Shown: in pieces, positions 13,211-25,100 of the stretch
How the letters are laid out: every line of letters begins with the position of its first letter
Numbering within the stretch: position 1 is the stretch's first letter
From: Proteromonas lacertae
Lineage: Eukaryota > Sar > Bigyra > Opalinata > Proteromonadidae
Assembly: GCA_002245135.1 (NCBI GenBank)
Contig: NGBS01000302.1
Span: forward strand, 62,001-126,000
Reading direction: 5' to 3'
Length of the DNA stretch: 64,000 bases
Made by a program: the position numbers and the translations under genes
The notes under the pieces: generated by a model
Database searches by the model: none
Seen by the model: only the letters and a program-made list of their open reading frames with translations
What the model was told of the DNA's origin: nothing

Positions 13211-15857
13211 TTATATCTCTAATGGTTGATATTGTTGGATTTGTTCAGCTGTCATAGTTTTGGCTTTATATCGACTTGGTGGAATTGGTTTTATCATTGG
13301 ACGATCTAAAAATTCAATTGGAATTCGTTGGAATCGAGAAGCTTCAGGATTAAATTCGGGAGTTTGAATAAATGTTAAAAATAAGTGTTTTATTCGAGTT
13401 CTTAAACCCTCCAAATTTCGACCTAATCTTCCACGATTTAACATATCAGCTTCACGATCGATTAATTCCACCAATTCTCGAGTTAATTTTGTATCAAATT
13501 CTTTTATTGTCCATTTTATATGCAATAATATATCTAATCTTTCATCTATTGATTTCTTATTATCGCATAATCCAACATATAATTCTTTCAATTCACTAGC
13601 TCGTTTTGTATAAGGAGTTTCAATTGTGGCGATTTCATTATCTCCCATTGCCCATTTCTTATCATTTGACATTAAATCTAACATTCGATTAGTATTTTCT
13701 TCTTTGTTTTCTTTTGCAGCTTGACATTTTAATCGATCAATATTTTGTAATAATTGAGTTTCTTTGTATAATACTTGAGCTAATGCTTCTAATCTTTCTT
13801 TATCACCAAGACTACTCTCTTTTATACGCTTATTCTCATAATATCGCCAGTTTTCTAATTCATTATATAATATTTCAAAATCCTCAGTTGTTCGTGGATG
13901 CATTCTTCTCTCAATTTCACGATGTCTTTTCTGTTCAGCTCCATCATCTTCTTTTTGAATATTTTCATCTCGTTCTTTATTTATTCGATCTCTCTCAGCT
14001 CTTAATTCTTTTGCTCTTCGACAAGCTATGAATTTTCTCCAATATCTTTGAATTACAATTGTTTTCTCAAATTTTAATTCTTCTAATTGTTGTGCAGTAA
14101 AATAAGGACCAGGAACTATGATTTTATCTTCATCGATTATCAATATATAAATCTTTACGTTCCATCTGTGTTCCATGTTCTCGTTTTGATTGAATACTTC
14201 GAGTTTTAAATTCATATGTTTGAGTTTCTCGATGGCTTTTAGATGGTTGATTTGCCCAATCAGTTTTCATTCGAGGAGTATTGGTGCAAGCATCATGATA
14301 TTCTAAACCACTTTTCTTCTTTCGAAATCCTCCAATAAATGGCTTTCTAATTGTACAAGGAGTTACTTCAACATCAATCGCTTTAACAATTTCACCACAA
14401 TCTTTGATTTGAACTTTTAATGTATAATTTCCATTACTTAGTATTATTGGTGATGGAGGTTTTCGATCACCTTTCACTTCGATTATATATTGTCTTCTTA
14501 ATTCCATTCCTAAATCTATTGGACTTAGATCATCAGTTACTGTTATAGCTATTTAAATATATAAATATATATATATAATTAATAATGTATATAATTATAC
14601 AATTATAAACTAATTTTGAACCTTCCAACATCTTAAATTCTTCATCTACTTTTCTATGGATTATTGAAAATTTTATATTGATTGGAAATAGATAAGTTGC
14701 TACTATTTGACTTTTCATTTTTGGATCATGAATAAATGATAAACTAACACATTCTTGTTCATCACTATTGTTACTTATATTATATTCATCTTCTTCATAA
14801 TTTGAATCAATATAATCATTGTTATTCATATCATAGGGTTGAGTTTGTTCTTGAAATGTTTCTTCATTTGCTTCTTCTTCATTATCATCTTCAGAAGGTT
14901 GTTGTAAATAGATTAATTCTTCAGCTTCTTTTGTTGGAGCTACTGTATCATCATATTCATGCTCCTTCAGGTTGCTGTTCTTCTTCTTCTTGTTGTTGAA
15001 TATTTGTGGGTAAATCAACTGCTACTGTTGTTACTAAATCACCTTCTTTAGATTCCATTGGAGCAGCTGATGGAACTTCAACTAAGATTTGGTCTTCTTT
15101 AGATTCTTGTACTTCAGATGGAGGTTCTTCTACTGGCATTTCTTCTTTAGATTCTTCTTTACTTTCTTCCACTTGTTGTTGTGTTTCTTCAGCTGCTGGT
15201 TGTTCTTCTACTGGCTCTTCCTTTGTTTCTTCCTCTGGTGGTTGTTCTGTAATTACTTCTTCTTTAGATTCTTCAGCTTCTACTGCTGGAGTTTCTTCGG
15301 TTTCTGGTTGTTCTGTTGGTTGTTCTTCCTTTGACTCTTCAGTTACACCTTCCTTTGCTGGTAGTGGCTCTTCTTTAGTTTTTTCTGGATTTTCTATTGG
15401 TTCTTCCTTTGATTCTTCTATTGGAGCTTCTTCAGAAGGTGTTTCTTCTGATGGTGGCTGTTCTATTGGTTGTTCTTCTGATTGCTCATTTTCTTTACTC
15501 TCCGATTCTACAGCTGCTTCCTCTTTCGATTCTTCTATATTTTGGTTTTCACCTTCTTCTGTTTTTGGCTGTACTTCTTCTCTTTCATTATCTTCATTAT
15601 CACCTTCGGCTTCTTCAGTCTTAGCCCTCCTCTGCATCTTTTGTTTCATCTCTTTCCTTATATTCATTTATATTATTATTTTCTATATTTTCATTTTCAA
15701 TTGTGTTGTTTTCTGATTCCTTCACTTCTTCAGCTTCTTTTGATTCAGAATTATCTTCAGTTGGTTGTATATCTACATTTTCTGATTTACTTTCTTCTTC
15801 TGTATTGGGCTCTATATTTTCTGGATTATCTAAATTCTCTGTTTCCTCAGAATTCAT
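13211..15857 (-). CDS. IQUB: IQUB: IQ motif and ubiquitin-like protein, ciliary radial spoke
   Basis: In animals and algae IQUB-family proteins bind axonemal radial spokes. The N-terminal third is Glu/Ser/Pro-rich with repeated ESKEE units (about 15000-15800). A ubiquitin-like domain follows (ATYLFPINIKF to MELRRQYIIEV), crossing an intron near 14551-14602 that starts GTATAA. The conserved FIGGFRKKKSGLEYHDA...TQM block, a calmodulin-type IQ helix (IVIQRYWRKF) and a long helical C-terminal region complete the family order. The frame shifts by +1 at about 15621, 14959 and 14131. At 14131 the alignment to human IQUB stays co-linear only with the shift. The gene implies the organism builds motile cilia or flagella. 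Stop is TAA. Confidence 0.88.
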
Positions 15858-15946
15858 TCAAAAAATTTAAAACGTTTTTAAGTTAAAAGGACAGTGTATT
15901 GTTTTGTATATTTGTATTATTTAATTTTCTTTTTTTCATTTTAGAT

Positions 15947-16567
15947 ATGAATAATGTTCGAATTGAAAGGCAAAACAATGTAATCAATGTATTAGGATTT
16001 AATAAAAATGATAAAGATATAGTAACAAAGAAGCACGTTGATTTTGTAGAATTTCTGAAAGAGATAATGAAAACACCATCGTCTAAAGAATCAAAACTAA
16101 AGCATTTACTTAATAAAAGCATATTTTCTTGCCCATGCCTTACTATACAAAAATTATTAAAGAATATACTGAAAGGGCATAACTCTCAATCAATAAAATC
16201 AGAATTATACAATCTATTCCAAAATAAAGAGTTTAGAAGTAATATAAATTGTAAGTGTGGAGATGATCAAGTAATTTATGATTTACAAGAAAAGTATAAC
16301 AAATTACGAATATTAGAAGGTGAAAAATCTAATTTAATAAATGAAGCAATGGAAGATCCATATATTCAAGAATTATTGAATAGAGAACAGTATATATTAA
16401 CAATTGAGAGTAATTTAAAGCTATTTAATGGTAATCCGAATGATATAAGAGATGTTTATAAATGTATAATATGTACACTATCTATTTGAATAGATCATTT
16501 AATAAAAAATCAATTTTCTCATTTATTCTCTGGTGAGCCAATTAAACTTAATACTAATTGTATTTAA
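15947..16567 (+). CDS. Unrecognised small protein, about 195 aa
   Basis: A frame from MNNVRIERQ, with one 30-nt intron (16464-16493, GTATAA...TAG, phase 1), ends at TAA. The protein is basic, mostly helical, with a CPCL and a CKCGDD motif that could bind metal, and no signal peptide or membrane segment. It starts about 90 bases from the IQUB start in the opposite direction, so the two may share a promoter and a ciliary role; that is inference from position only. Confidence 0.55.
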
Positions 16568-16614
16568 ATTATTGTCTTAAATATAACAATACAAAAAACA
16601 AAGCAATAAATTAG

Positions 16615-17575
16615 TTACAAAGCATATTTCTTTTTTGTGGCATCATATCCATCAACTAATCGTTTCTGTTTCTCACATTGGCCTAAAACCCATTCATATT
16701 CACCATTAATCATATCCATATAACCAGTCTGTAACCACTTGAACTTCATTGTAAATTGTGGACCTAATTCTTGTAAACGAGCTTTCTTTTGATTTTCAAA
16801 TATATATCTATGATGTCTTACAAATATAAAATCTCTTTGATTATGAAATGTAACTACTCTTCTTCCTTCAAACTCAGGATTATGTGGAAATAAAGATCCT
16901 AAGAATCTGCTAAGTCTATCACCTAATCTAGTGACGAAATTAGTGCAAATTATTTCAGGCAAATGTTCTGTAGGGTTTCCATGATTGGGTATTTTGCTTG
17001 GATCTTTAAAACTGGTAATTCGGAAAAATGCAGTTGGTCCTACACCAATATGTGATATAATCATTCCATCAAGCTTTTTATTTGTCTCATGAACTACTAT
17101 TAGATGTGTAAAGTCTTCTTCCATTGCATACTTTGAAATTTCTTGAAGAGTATAGTTTCTTCTTCTGTAGTAATATGAATTTGGAATCATGAGCATAAGT
17201 TCATTTATAAAAAGATGTAGAATTCTGGATGGTCTTGGTCTTGTTGTGATTATTATTTTTGGTGTTTTAGTTCCATTAAAATATTCTGAAAATTCATCAT
17301 CAGCATGATCAGCAATAATTTCTTCATCATCTACAACAACATCTGTTTCATCTTTTACTCTCATTGATTCTATTGTTTTAGGTTTCTATAGAATTCTATA
17401 GATATGATTATCATACTTGTACTGGTGGAGCATCTGGTCCTAATTCTTCTCTTTCTCTCTTTCTTTTCACTTTTGCTTCTTTCTTTTGTTTATTTTTTTC
17501 TCTTTTCACCTTGTTCCATATCTCTTGTCTTTTTTTCTTGTTTAATATATCGTTTAAACTGATTCTTTCACTCAT
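16615..17575 (-). CDS. RPF1: RPF1 ribosome production factor 1 (Brix domain)
   Basis: RPF1 is a nucleolar factor needed for 60S subunit assembly. After a basic N-terminal helix (KREKNKQKKEAKVKRKRERE) the protein has KTIESMRV, DEFSEYF, then the Brix domain with PKIIITTRPRPS, DFTHLIVVHE, GPTAFFRI, PTEHLPEIICTNFVTRLG, LFPHNPEF, RRVVTFHNQRDFIFVRHHRY and LGPQFTMKFKWLQTG. This is the RPF1 pattern rather than IMP4 or RPF2. One 31-nt intron lies at 17386-17416. The length (about 300 aa) is normal for the family, and the frame is intact apart from this intron. It is divergent from CHMP5, with about 100 bases between starts. Confidence 0.93.
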
Positions 17576-17677
17576 TATTGAAAGAAATGTAAAAAAAGCT
17601 TGACTTAATCAAATAAAGTTAGTGAGTAACGACTATATTTTTCATTTTTTGTTTTGTGTAAACTATTTTTATAGAAG

Positions 17678-18372
17678 ATGAGTTTTTTCGGTTTTCATAA
17701 AAAGGAACAGCCTGTACCTGAAGTTAAAGAAGAACCTAAACCTTTTGACCAAGAAGCCTACAACAAAAGAATCAGTGATATGGACACTAGATGTAAAGAT
17801 TTAGAGATGCAAATAAATCAAGCTAATACAAGGCTTCAACAATTATCAGAAGAATATTTAGCAGCTCCAACACCTTTTATGAAGAAAATGAAGAAAGACG
17901 AAGCAGCTCGTGTATTTTATTACATTAATTTTATTCAACTTAGGTGTATCAAAATAAAAAAATGCTTGAAAATTCTTATAATACAATGTTTAGACAATAC
18001 AACAGTTTAGTAAGGATTAATCAAAATGTGAATATCGTAGAAACTCATATAGCTAGTGCTGAAGCTATGAAAAATGCTGTTGAAGCTATGAAAGATAAAA
18101 CAAAAGTATTGTTATATTTTTTCATTAAATAGACATTAAATGTAAAAAGTTTAGCAGATTTGGCTGATCAATATGATGATTTACAAGATGAGGTTGATGA
18201 TTTGGATGATATGATGGGTGATATGAATGAAGGATTAGATTATGAAGATGACTTGGCTTTTGAAAGTGAGTTCAATCAAATAATGAATATTCCAACTGGG
18301 CAACCACTTCAACAACCACCAATTCAACAGCAATATCAACCTCAAATTCAGCCACCTTCCCAATTTCCTTAA
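17678..18372 (+). CDS. CHMP5: CHMP5/VPS60, ESCRT-III family protein
   Basis: An SNF7-domain protein of about 210 aa. The start MSFFGF, basic N-terminal helices, the KKMKKDEAARVYQNKKMLE segment, the central helical hairpin and the very acidic C-terminal half (DDLQDEVDDLDDMMGDMNEG) fit CHMP5/VPS60, which recruits the VPS4 cofactor LIP5/VTA1 on endosomes. The end is Pro/Gln-rich. Introns are 17912-17943 (32 nt) and 18106-18132 (27 nt). No frame breaks were found. Confidence 0.85.
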
Positions 18373-18520
18373 TTTTTGTTATTTGTAGCTATTTTTATAT
18401 ATATTAATTTTATTTTATTGATATTATTTTTGTTAATACCTTATAGTTATGTAAATATAAAAAATCAAACATTCAAGCTTAAAAAATATATTCGTTTCAT
18501 ATTCATAATAGATTTTAATA

Positions 18521-19291
18521 ATGGACAAAATAAAGGCTAAGCGGAAATTAAGACAGGAAAAACAAAAAGAAAAAAAGTATATTCTGCATAATTGATTTGT
18601 TTAGAAAGAAATTAAAGAGTGAAGGCAGATATGAACCAAAGAACAATATCAAAAGAAGTTATATACATCCCAATAAAACGTATTTTCATATATTTTATAT
18701 ATCTAGCTGAAATAAAAGAGGAAAAAGTAGAAGACAATAAAAATGAAAATACTAAAAGTGAATCTGTTGATATAATCCTTCCACATGTATTAAAAAGTCT
18801 TTTATCTACAATTTTATTTTTATATTTACTAGAATGAATTCTACAGAGATATAGTCTTGAAATTAAGAGATGATAAAAATTCGAATGAAAAAGAATGATT
18901 TTGTAGTTTATTTTTATTCTTATGTAACAACACTAATATTAGATTATATAAATGAAAATAAAGTATTCCAACAGAATATGTATTTCTTATTATGTTTTTA
19001 TTCATTGAATAGAAAATGGAATGGTATAATGAAATAGAAAAATGGATTAGTCATATGAATAAATTAGTTGAATCAAAGCAATTTCCAGAAGAAAGATTAA
19101 AGAAATTGTATGTAATAATAACATATATGTTAGAAGGAAAGTATGTAAAAGCTGAACAGAAATATTTGGATTTAAATGTAGGAATAAGTTATGAAGGAAC
19201 TACTTCTGAGTCAATTATTATTAATGATAAGAGATCCGATGGATTGAAGTTGCTGCCTGCAGATGATATTCGTAATATGATGTTTGTATGA
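18521..19291 (+). CDS. PRP18-like second-step splicing factor
   Basis: The C-terminal exon (19016 on) has the PRP18 helical-domain pattern: a WISHMN helix, a PEERLKKLYVIITYMLEGKY helix and VKAEQKYLDLNVG, the counterpart of the family's YVKANDxYLxLAIGN. The signature after it is diverged, and the last family helix is short or missing. Upstream exons give a lysine-rich start (MDKIKAKRKLRQ) and NEFYRDIVLKL. Introns follow the 28-50-nt pattern, but the joins near 18835 and 18897 need +1 shifts at TGA codons. PRP18 acts with SLU7 at exon ligation. It sits just before RBM8A and PRP19. Family call moderate. Confidence 0.5.
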
Positions 19292-19674
19292 TAGATTATT
19301 GTAATATACATTTTCATAGAGTATTAAAAGAATAATGACATTTTGGAAAGCAATAATATTTCCAGAATTTGGTTAATTTGCTTTAATATTTATTATAAAG
19401 TGTATAATTTTTGAAAATATTGTAATTGAGAGATTTTGTTGTTAAAAAATATATTTATTGTGTTCAATTGCATTAGTATTGTTGTTTAACCCGATATTGT
19501 GCTTATATTGATTTTATTTATAAAGATATATGGTTTTATTTAAATTTAATTTGATCAAACATACAGCTTGATCTTTTAGTTTTTTTCATTTCTTTTTTTG
19601 AAGCATGTATGTATCTATTTGCTTTATAAATTCAACCAACAATATATTTATATGTAATAGAAAGAATAAAGAAG
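19292..19674. other. Intergenic region upstream of RBM8A
   Basis: About 380 bases with no coding frame. AT-rich tracts dominate. CAGCTTGATCT at about 19564-19574 recurs at 39169-39179 upstream of PdxT and, as CTTGATCTGA, upstream of PRP19 at 22021-22030. It is a candidate promoter element only. Confidence 0.4.
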
Positions 19675-20199
19675 ATGGCAGACGATACAGCAGTTAATGA
19701 TATGGAAGTTACTCAAGACGAAAATGAGGCTGGTGAAACTAGCAGTATAATGCATATTTCTATATTTTAAAACAGAAAAGGGAAGAGGATTCACTTCAAA
19801 TTTGATTAATGAAAGAAATAAAAGATATGAAGGAAAGAGTGGTGTTTTTGATATGTTAGATGATAAAGGTTCAGGTCCAGCTAGATATATCTTTTTAAAT
19901 AGATTATTTGTTTAATTGTCTTTAACTTTTTTTTAGCTGTAGAAGGATATATTCTAATTGTTACAGGAGTTCATGAAGAAGCTCAAGAAGAGGATATAAT
20001 TGATACATTTTCTGAATATGGAGATATAAAGAATATATCGTGTAATTTAGATCGAAGATCTGGATATATGAAAGATTATTGTCTAGTGGAATATGAACGT
20101 AAAAATGAAGCAGAAAAAGCTATAGAAGAAATGAATGACCAAGAATTGTTAGGTAAGAAAATTAAAGTGACATGGGCATTTAAAAAGCCTAGAAATTAG
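19675..20199 (+). CDS. RBM8A: RBM8A/Y14, exon junction complex RNA-binding protein
   Basis: Y14 pairs with MAGOH in the exon junction complex. The protein has an acidic N terminus, the [11 protein letters not shown] segment, [20 protein letters not shown] leading into a single RRM, the [21 protein letters not shown]1-type strand, and [13 protein letters not shown]. Intron 1 is a normal GT-AG intron after 19740. The second (19887-19936) appears to be AT-AG; only this splice gives the conserved GPxRSVEG junction, because the one GT alternative loses GPAR. Stop is TAG. Confidence 0.93.
19887..19936 (+). other. Candidate U12-type (AT-AG) intron in RBM8A
   Basis: The intron starts ATATCTTTTT, close to the U12 donor consensus ATATCCTTTT, and ends TTTTTAG. 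TCTTTAAC at 19919-19926 resembles the U12 branch site TCCTTAAC and lies about 11 bases before the acceptor, the spacing usual for minor-class introns. Splicing here restores the invariant RSVEG of Y14 with a T|CT split serine codon. Confidence 0.7.
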
Positions 20200-20289
20200 A
20201 ATAATAATAATTATTATTATATATTGTTGTAAAGATCAATAAAATAAAAATAAAAATATCAATTTTTCAATAATATTATAATCTCTCTT

Positions 20290-21974
20290 TTAATGATTGT
20301 AGTATATTCTAAGATTCTTGTCCATTGAAGTAGTAGCAAAATATTTACAATCATTTCCAAATGAAAGTCCCGTAATTGGTTGTGTATTGTCATCAAATGT
20401 CTTTACAATTTGACATAATTCCTCCTTCTTACTACTATTCATTTTAAATAATCTCACATCTTTTCCACCAACCAATAGATATTCTCCACTACGATCATAC
20501 TTTACAGCTGTTACTTCACCTTCTCCACTAAGTGTTTTAATTACTTGACATTTTCTTAAATCCCATATCTTCACAGTTTCATCAAGTGATCCTGTAACCA
20601 TATGATAGCCATTTTCACTAAATGTAATTCCTGTTATATCTTTACTATGACCTTCAAATGTGAGTGCTTTCTCTGCTTTTCGTATATCAAATATAGATGC
20701 TTTGCCTGTAGTATAACCAAATGCTAATAATACACCATCTGGATGAAACATAGGTGAAGTATAAGTAGAGTAGATTAAATCTTCTTCATTATGTTTATCA
20801 TTATTATCGAATTTATGAATACACTTTACATTTTCAATGTCATTAAAGCACCAAGTATTATCTTTAGAATTACTAACGAAATATCTTTGTAATGGATGGA
20901 TTGTTAAACCATATACTTCATCAGTATGACATGCTAATATATTGCTTTTATAAGTCTTTGCATTGTTAGTTGGAGTCCAAATTCTAATCATTTTATCAGC
21001 TGAAGATGATAATATTATATTATTCAATGCAAATAATACACTGGTTATTTGTTTAGAATGTCCTTTCAAGGTTGCTATTACTTTACCTTCATTTCTATTG
21101 AATAGTTTTATTTCGTGATCAATTCCTCCTGTTAAGATTTCATTATCATTATTTGGATTAATATCTATACAGGTTATTCCTACTTTATTGGATTTGTGTA
21201 TTGCATAACTATCTTTACAGATAAATTCCTTTAAACTGTCAATTGGTTCTAAGGATTCTGGTATTTGTCTATTCTTTCTTGTTTTGTATAATTCTTTTGA
21301 TAAATCATCAACTTCTTGTTTGATTTTTGATCCAATTGCACATTCAGGTTCTGCAGCACCTTCTTCTTCTTCTTCCATATTATTATTGTTATTAGTTGAT
21401 GATATACCACCTGTTGCATGTAAATTAGCTAATTCTTGTCTGGCTTCATCTCTCTCTTTTATTAGACGAGCTATTACACGACAAGCAGCATCATATTGAT
21501 AAAGTGCCTGAGATAATTCTTGACGGACATTGTCTAAATGTTTCTTTAATGTGAATGATTCCATCATTAAAGCATCCCATTCATTTTGAAATGCTTTTAA
21601 CATACCAGGAATTGATCCTTCAGGGGTAGTTCTTGGATTTACTGCTTTATTTACTATAATCAATAAAAACAAAAGAAATACATTGAACTGGAATTAAATC
21701 TTCTTTTGTTAATGGTTCTCCTGTAATTGGACATTTATTTTCTGCTTCAATATGTCTATATAAAATAAACAATAAAAATGTAGGTAATACTTTTCTATCA
21801 AGCTTCTTTCAAATAGATAGCCTGATTTAGCTGATATAACTGGATTAACTGGTATTTGACCGGAGACTATACAACAATAAGAATATGTAAAATGAAAGTT
21901 ATTGAGAATTTAAAAAACTTTAAATGCAAGAAGAAGATAAGAAATAGTTGTAATTATATACTTGCACAAAACAT
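20290..21974 (-). CDS. PRP19: PRP19 pre-mRNA processing factor, U-box ubiquitin ligase
   Basis: PRP19 is the E3 ligase scaffold of the NineTeen complex that activates the spliceosome. A 13-nt first exon (MFCA) joins a U-box (ISGQIPVNPVIS...FERSLIEK...NKCPITGEPL), followed by the coiled coil with HALYQHDAACRVIARL-type sequence (here QALYQYDAACRVIARLIKER) and seven WD40 repeats (for example DHEIKLF, DKMIRIW, DETVKIWDLRK). Introns follow GTAT...TAG and include one of about 95 nt after exon 1. The main exon of 460 codons is unbroken. Stop is TAA. Confidence 0.95.
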
Positions 21975-22030
21975 CTTCCTGGTTTAAAAGAAATGACAAA
22001 AAATGTGAAAAATGATTTGACTTGATCTGA

Positions 22031-22059
22031 GGCTTGATTGTTCAAACAATAATCAAGCC
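22031..22059. promoter_or_regulatory. Inverted repeat between PRP19 start and the LRR gene end
   Basis: GGCTTGATT (22031-22039) and AATCAAGCC (22051-22059) are perfect complements and could form a 9-bp stem, or serve as a palindromic protein site. It lies about 60 bases upstream of the PRP19 start codon and about 50 bases after the stop of the next minus-strand gene, so it may be a PRP19 promoter element or a 3'-end structure. Confidence 0.4.
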
Positions 22060-22111
22060 AATTAATTTAAACTTCAAATAAAACAATGAAAATACTAGAT
22101 AAATGTATATA

Positions 22112-25100
22112 TTATTCGATCTGTAAATCAGTAATGAAATTTAATTTTAATTTATAGGAAGCTATATCCTTTTTAGAAAGGTCATTATCTATTCTCAAAT
22201 TATAGAAAGAAATATATATACTTTTAATATACAAAGAGTGAAGTCGAGTTAGTTGAGACATATTCTCTACTATCAACTTCGCACCTTTCACACCAATATG
22301 ATTATTGTTTAAATTAAGTAATTGAATCTCAGGCAAAGAATTCAATCCTTCTAAAATATACTTCATACTATCATTAGTTAAATTATTATTACACAAAATC
22401 AACTGACTGATTAAAGGTGTATTTACAAACTCAGTTGATATACATTTCACACATTTACTGTCTATTTCATTATTAGATAAATCTAAATAACGTAGATTTG
22501 GGATTGTAACTAAGTTAGAAGCTAGTATTTGAATTTCATCCACTTTCATTTTGATATTTGAAAAAGTGATTGATTGTAATTTTGGAAGTGAAATGAAACT
22601 GTTACAAATGAAAGTTAACATTTGAGTTGTATAGTTTTGATCTAATAAAAAAATAAAACAGTAGATGTTTATACTTGAATAATTCACACTTTCTATATTC
22701 TTCAATAAAGGTAATTTATCTGTTATATACTTTATTTCATCCACTCTCAATGTACAATTAGAAAAATTGAGTGAATGATCATTCTTTATACTGTTGAAAT
22801 ACTTTTCATGTGTTTCATTTGAGAAATGTATTTCTGATTTTAAGGAAGGTTTTGTTGTTGGAAATTCCATTATAATATTCAATAGCAAGAATAATAGATG
22901 TTCAGAATGAAAGTTGTTATACTCAGAAACTAGATTACTTCTTTTTATAAATTCTATTTATAATATAATAATATATGATTATAATTAAATATACCATCAA
23001 CATCTATTTCTCTAAATGATGTAACAATTTGTTTTATGTAATTCACATTAATACAAACCAAATATAAGAAGATTCTTGTGAATTTTGGATCTGTAGAATT
23101 CAACAATATATTCTCTACATCTTTTATTTCTAACTTCTTTATTTCATTTACTATTCAAAAAAATATCACAATGAAGAATATACTATCAAATTGATAATAA
23201 TGTGTGGATGTATAATACTTCAATAACACAGAATACATAAACGAATTTAAATGTGAACATAAGTTGAATAACACATATAAATTTGGTATTTTATCAATCT
23301 GTTTCTTCAAATATTTAATTCCTTCTGGATATACATCATCATAACAGAAGAACAGATTCTGTAGATTTGGTAATAAATCAATATTCTTACATATATACTT
23401 TACACCTTTTTTACCAATACAAACACCACTTAAATCAATAGCATATTCACTTCTAATGCTGAAGAATATTTTCTGTTGAATTTCATTTTCATTAAAGTCA
23501 ATTTGAGTATGTATAAATTCAAATGCAATTGGATAATCTAAACACAAATTCACTAATAAGAAGAACAATTTATCATTATTCTCATTATTGTATAATTTGA
23601 TGATAATTCCTAGTAAATCTGATAGTTTTATTGTAATAAATGAATCAATAATTGACTGCAATTCTCTAATGTTTACACACATTAAATATAGATAAATTTT
23701 GATTAATCGATCATCTGTGGAATATAAAAAAACTTTCTCACAATCTGTTATTTCTAATTTCTTTATTTCCCTCTCATTATATTCACATGAATCTGAGTAG
23801 TAATACTTTATTAATATCTTGTAAATATCTGTTGAAAGATTTGAACATAATTTGAATTTACTGTGGATATTTGGCAGTTTCTTTATATTCTTCGATAAAT
23901 ACTTTATACTATCTTCATTTATATCCTCTTCTATCAACATTATTAAACATAATTCATATATATATATATATACCATTGAGATACAAATTCTCTAATTTTG
24001 GAATAAAATTTAAATGATCACAAATAAAATGAATTCCTTCAATTCCAACTTTCACATTTCTATAATCCAAAGTATAATTCTCTCTTACACCTTTCATTAT
24101 CATCTTATGTAAATCATTCTTAAACTCTAATAAACACATTATATAACCGAAATAATCATAATATTCCATGGATATGTTGAGGAATAAAGATAATAATTCT
24201 TCTAAATCATGTGAATTATAAACAGTTGCTAATTGATTTAATACACCTAATAGAAAGAATATAACTAAAAATATATGATACTTTCAATCGGAAGTGTATT
24301 AAAACTATCAAATATTTCTTTAATATCAACAATATGAACACATAACACATAGTAATATATTCTTGTGAAATTCTCATCTGTACAATTTAAAAATACATTT
24401 TCAACATCTTCTACAGGTAATTCAAGTATTTCTTTAGTCTCATATTTGAAGAAATTGTCAGAATAGTAGTACTTTAATAATATTTCAACTTGTTTAGTAT
24501 GTGCGTATTTAGCTATTTTGTATAAATGATATAAGTTTGGAATATGTTCTATATTCAATCTGAGTGATTTATAGCCATGATGACCAAATGTATTATCTAA
24601 TCAATATAATAATGAAATAAAAACATATAAATATATAAATACGAAACAAATCCAAATACTGCAATTGTGTTAATGGATATAGATTATCACATAATATCTC
24701 TATTCCACTTGATCCAATCTCATTTGATTGTAAATATAATGTCTTTAAGCGAGGAATTAATTCAAATGAATTTGATAAATATTTTATACCTTCTGATTCT
24801 ATTTTATTGTCATTCAAATTCAAATGAAGTAGATTTGGTATATTTGATAAACTTTTACTAAATAGCTTCATATCTCCTTTTACTATTTCATTTCCACAAA
24901 GATTCAGTGTTTGTAATGAAAACACTGATGATAAATTGGCTGATAAGTATTCAATACCAAAACTACCTATTTTACATCCTGTCAAATCTATTTCTATTAT
25001 ATTCGGTTCTAGCTGCAAATTACATAATAATTGATGAATTCCATAATCACTTAGATTATTATCTATAATATAATGATATTATAAGTTATATATACTTATA

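Noticed and set aside
14551-14602. Frame break in the IQUB ubiquitin-like domain
   Set aside because: A canonical intron starting GTATAA and ending AATAG restores the frame without any shift.
15006-15716. Ser-rich and Phe-rich frames opposite the IQUB Glu-rich region
   Set aside because: They are antisense shadows of the ESKEE repeats.
491-15857. A strict rule that ribosomes shift +1 at every in-frame stop
   Set aside because: At 1246, 2375, 11060, 31590 and in PARP1 the shift must occur well before any stop, so stop-triggered shifting does not explain all cases.
16615-17575. IMP4 or RPF2 as identity of the Brix-domain gene
   Set aside because: The DEFSEYF, PTEHLPEII and RRVVTFHNQRDFIFVRHHRY blocks and the N-terminal basic helix fit RPF1 better.
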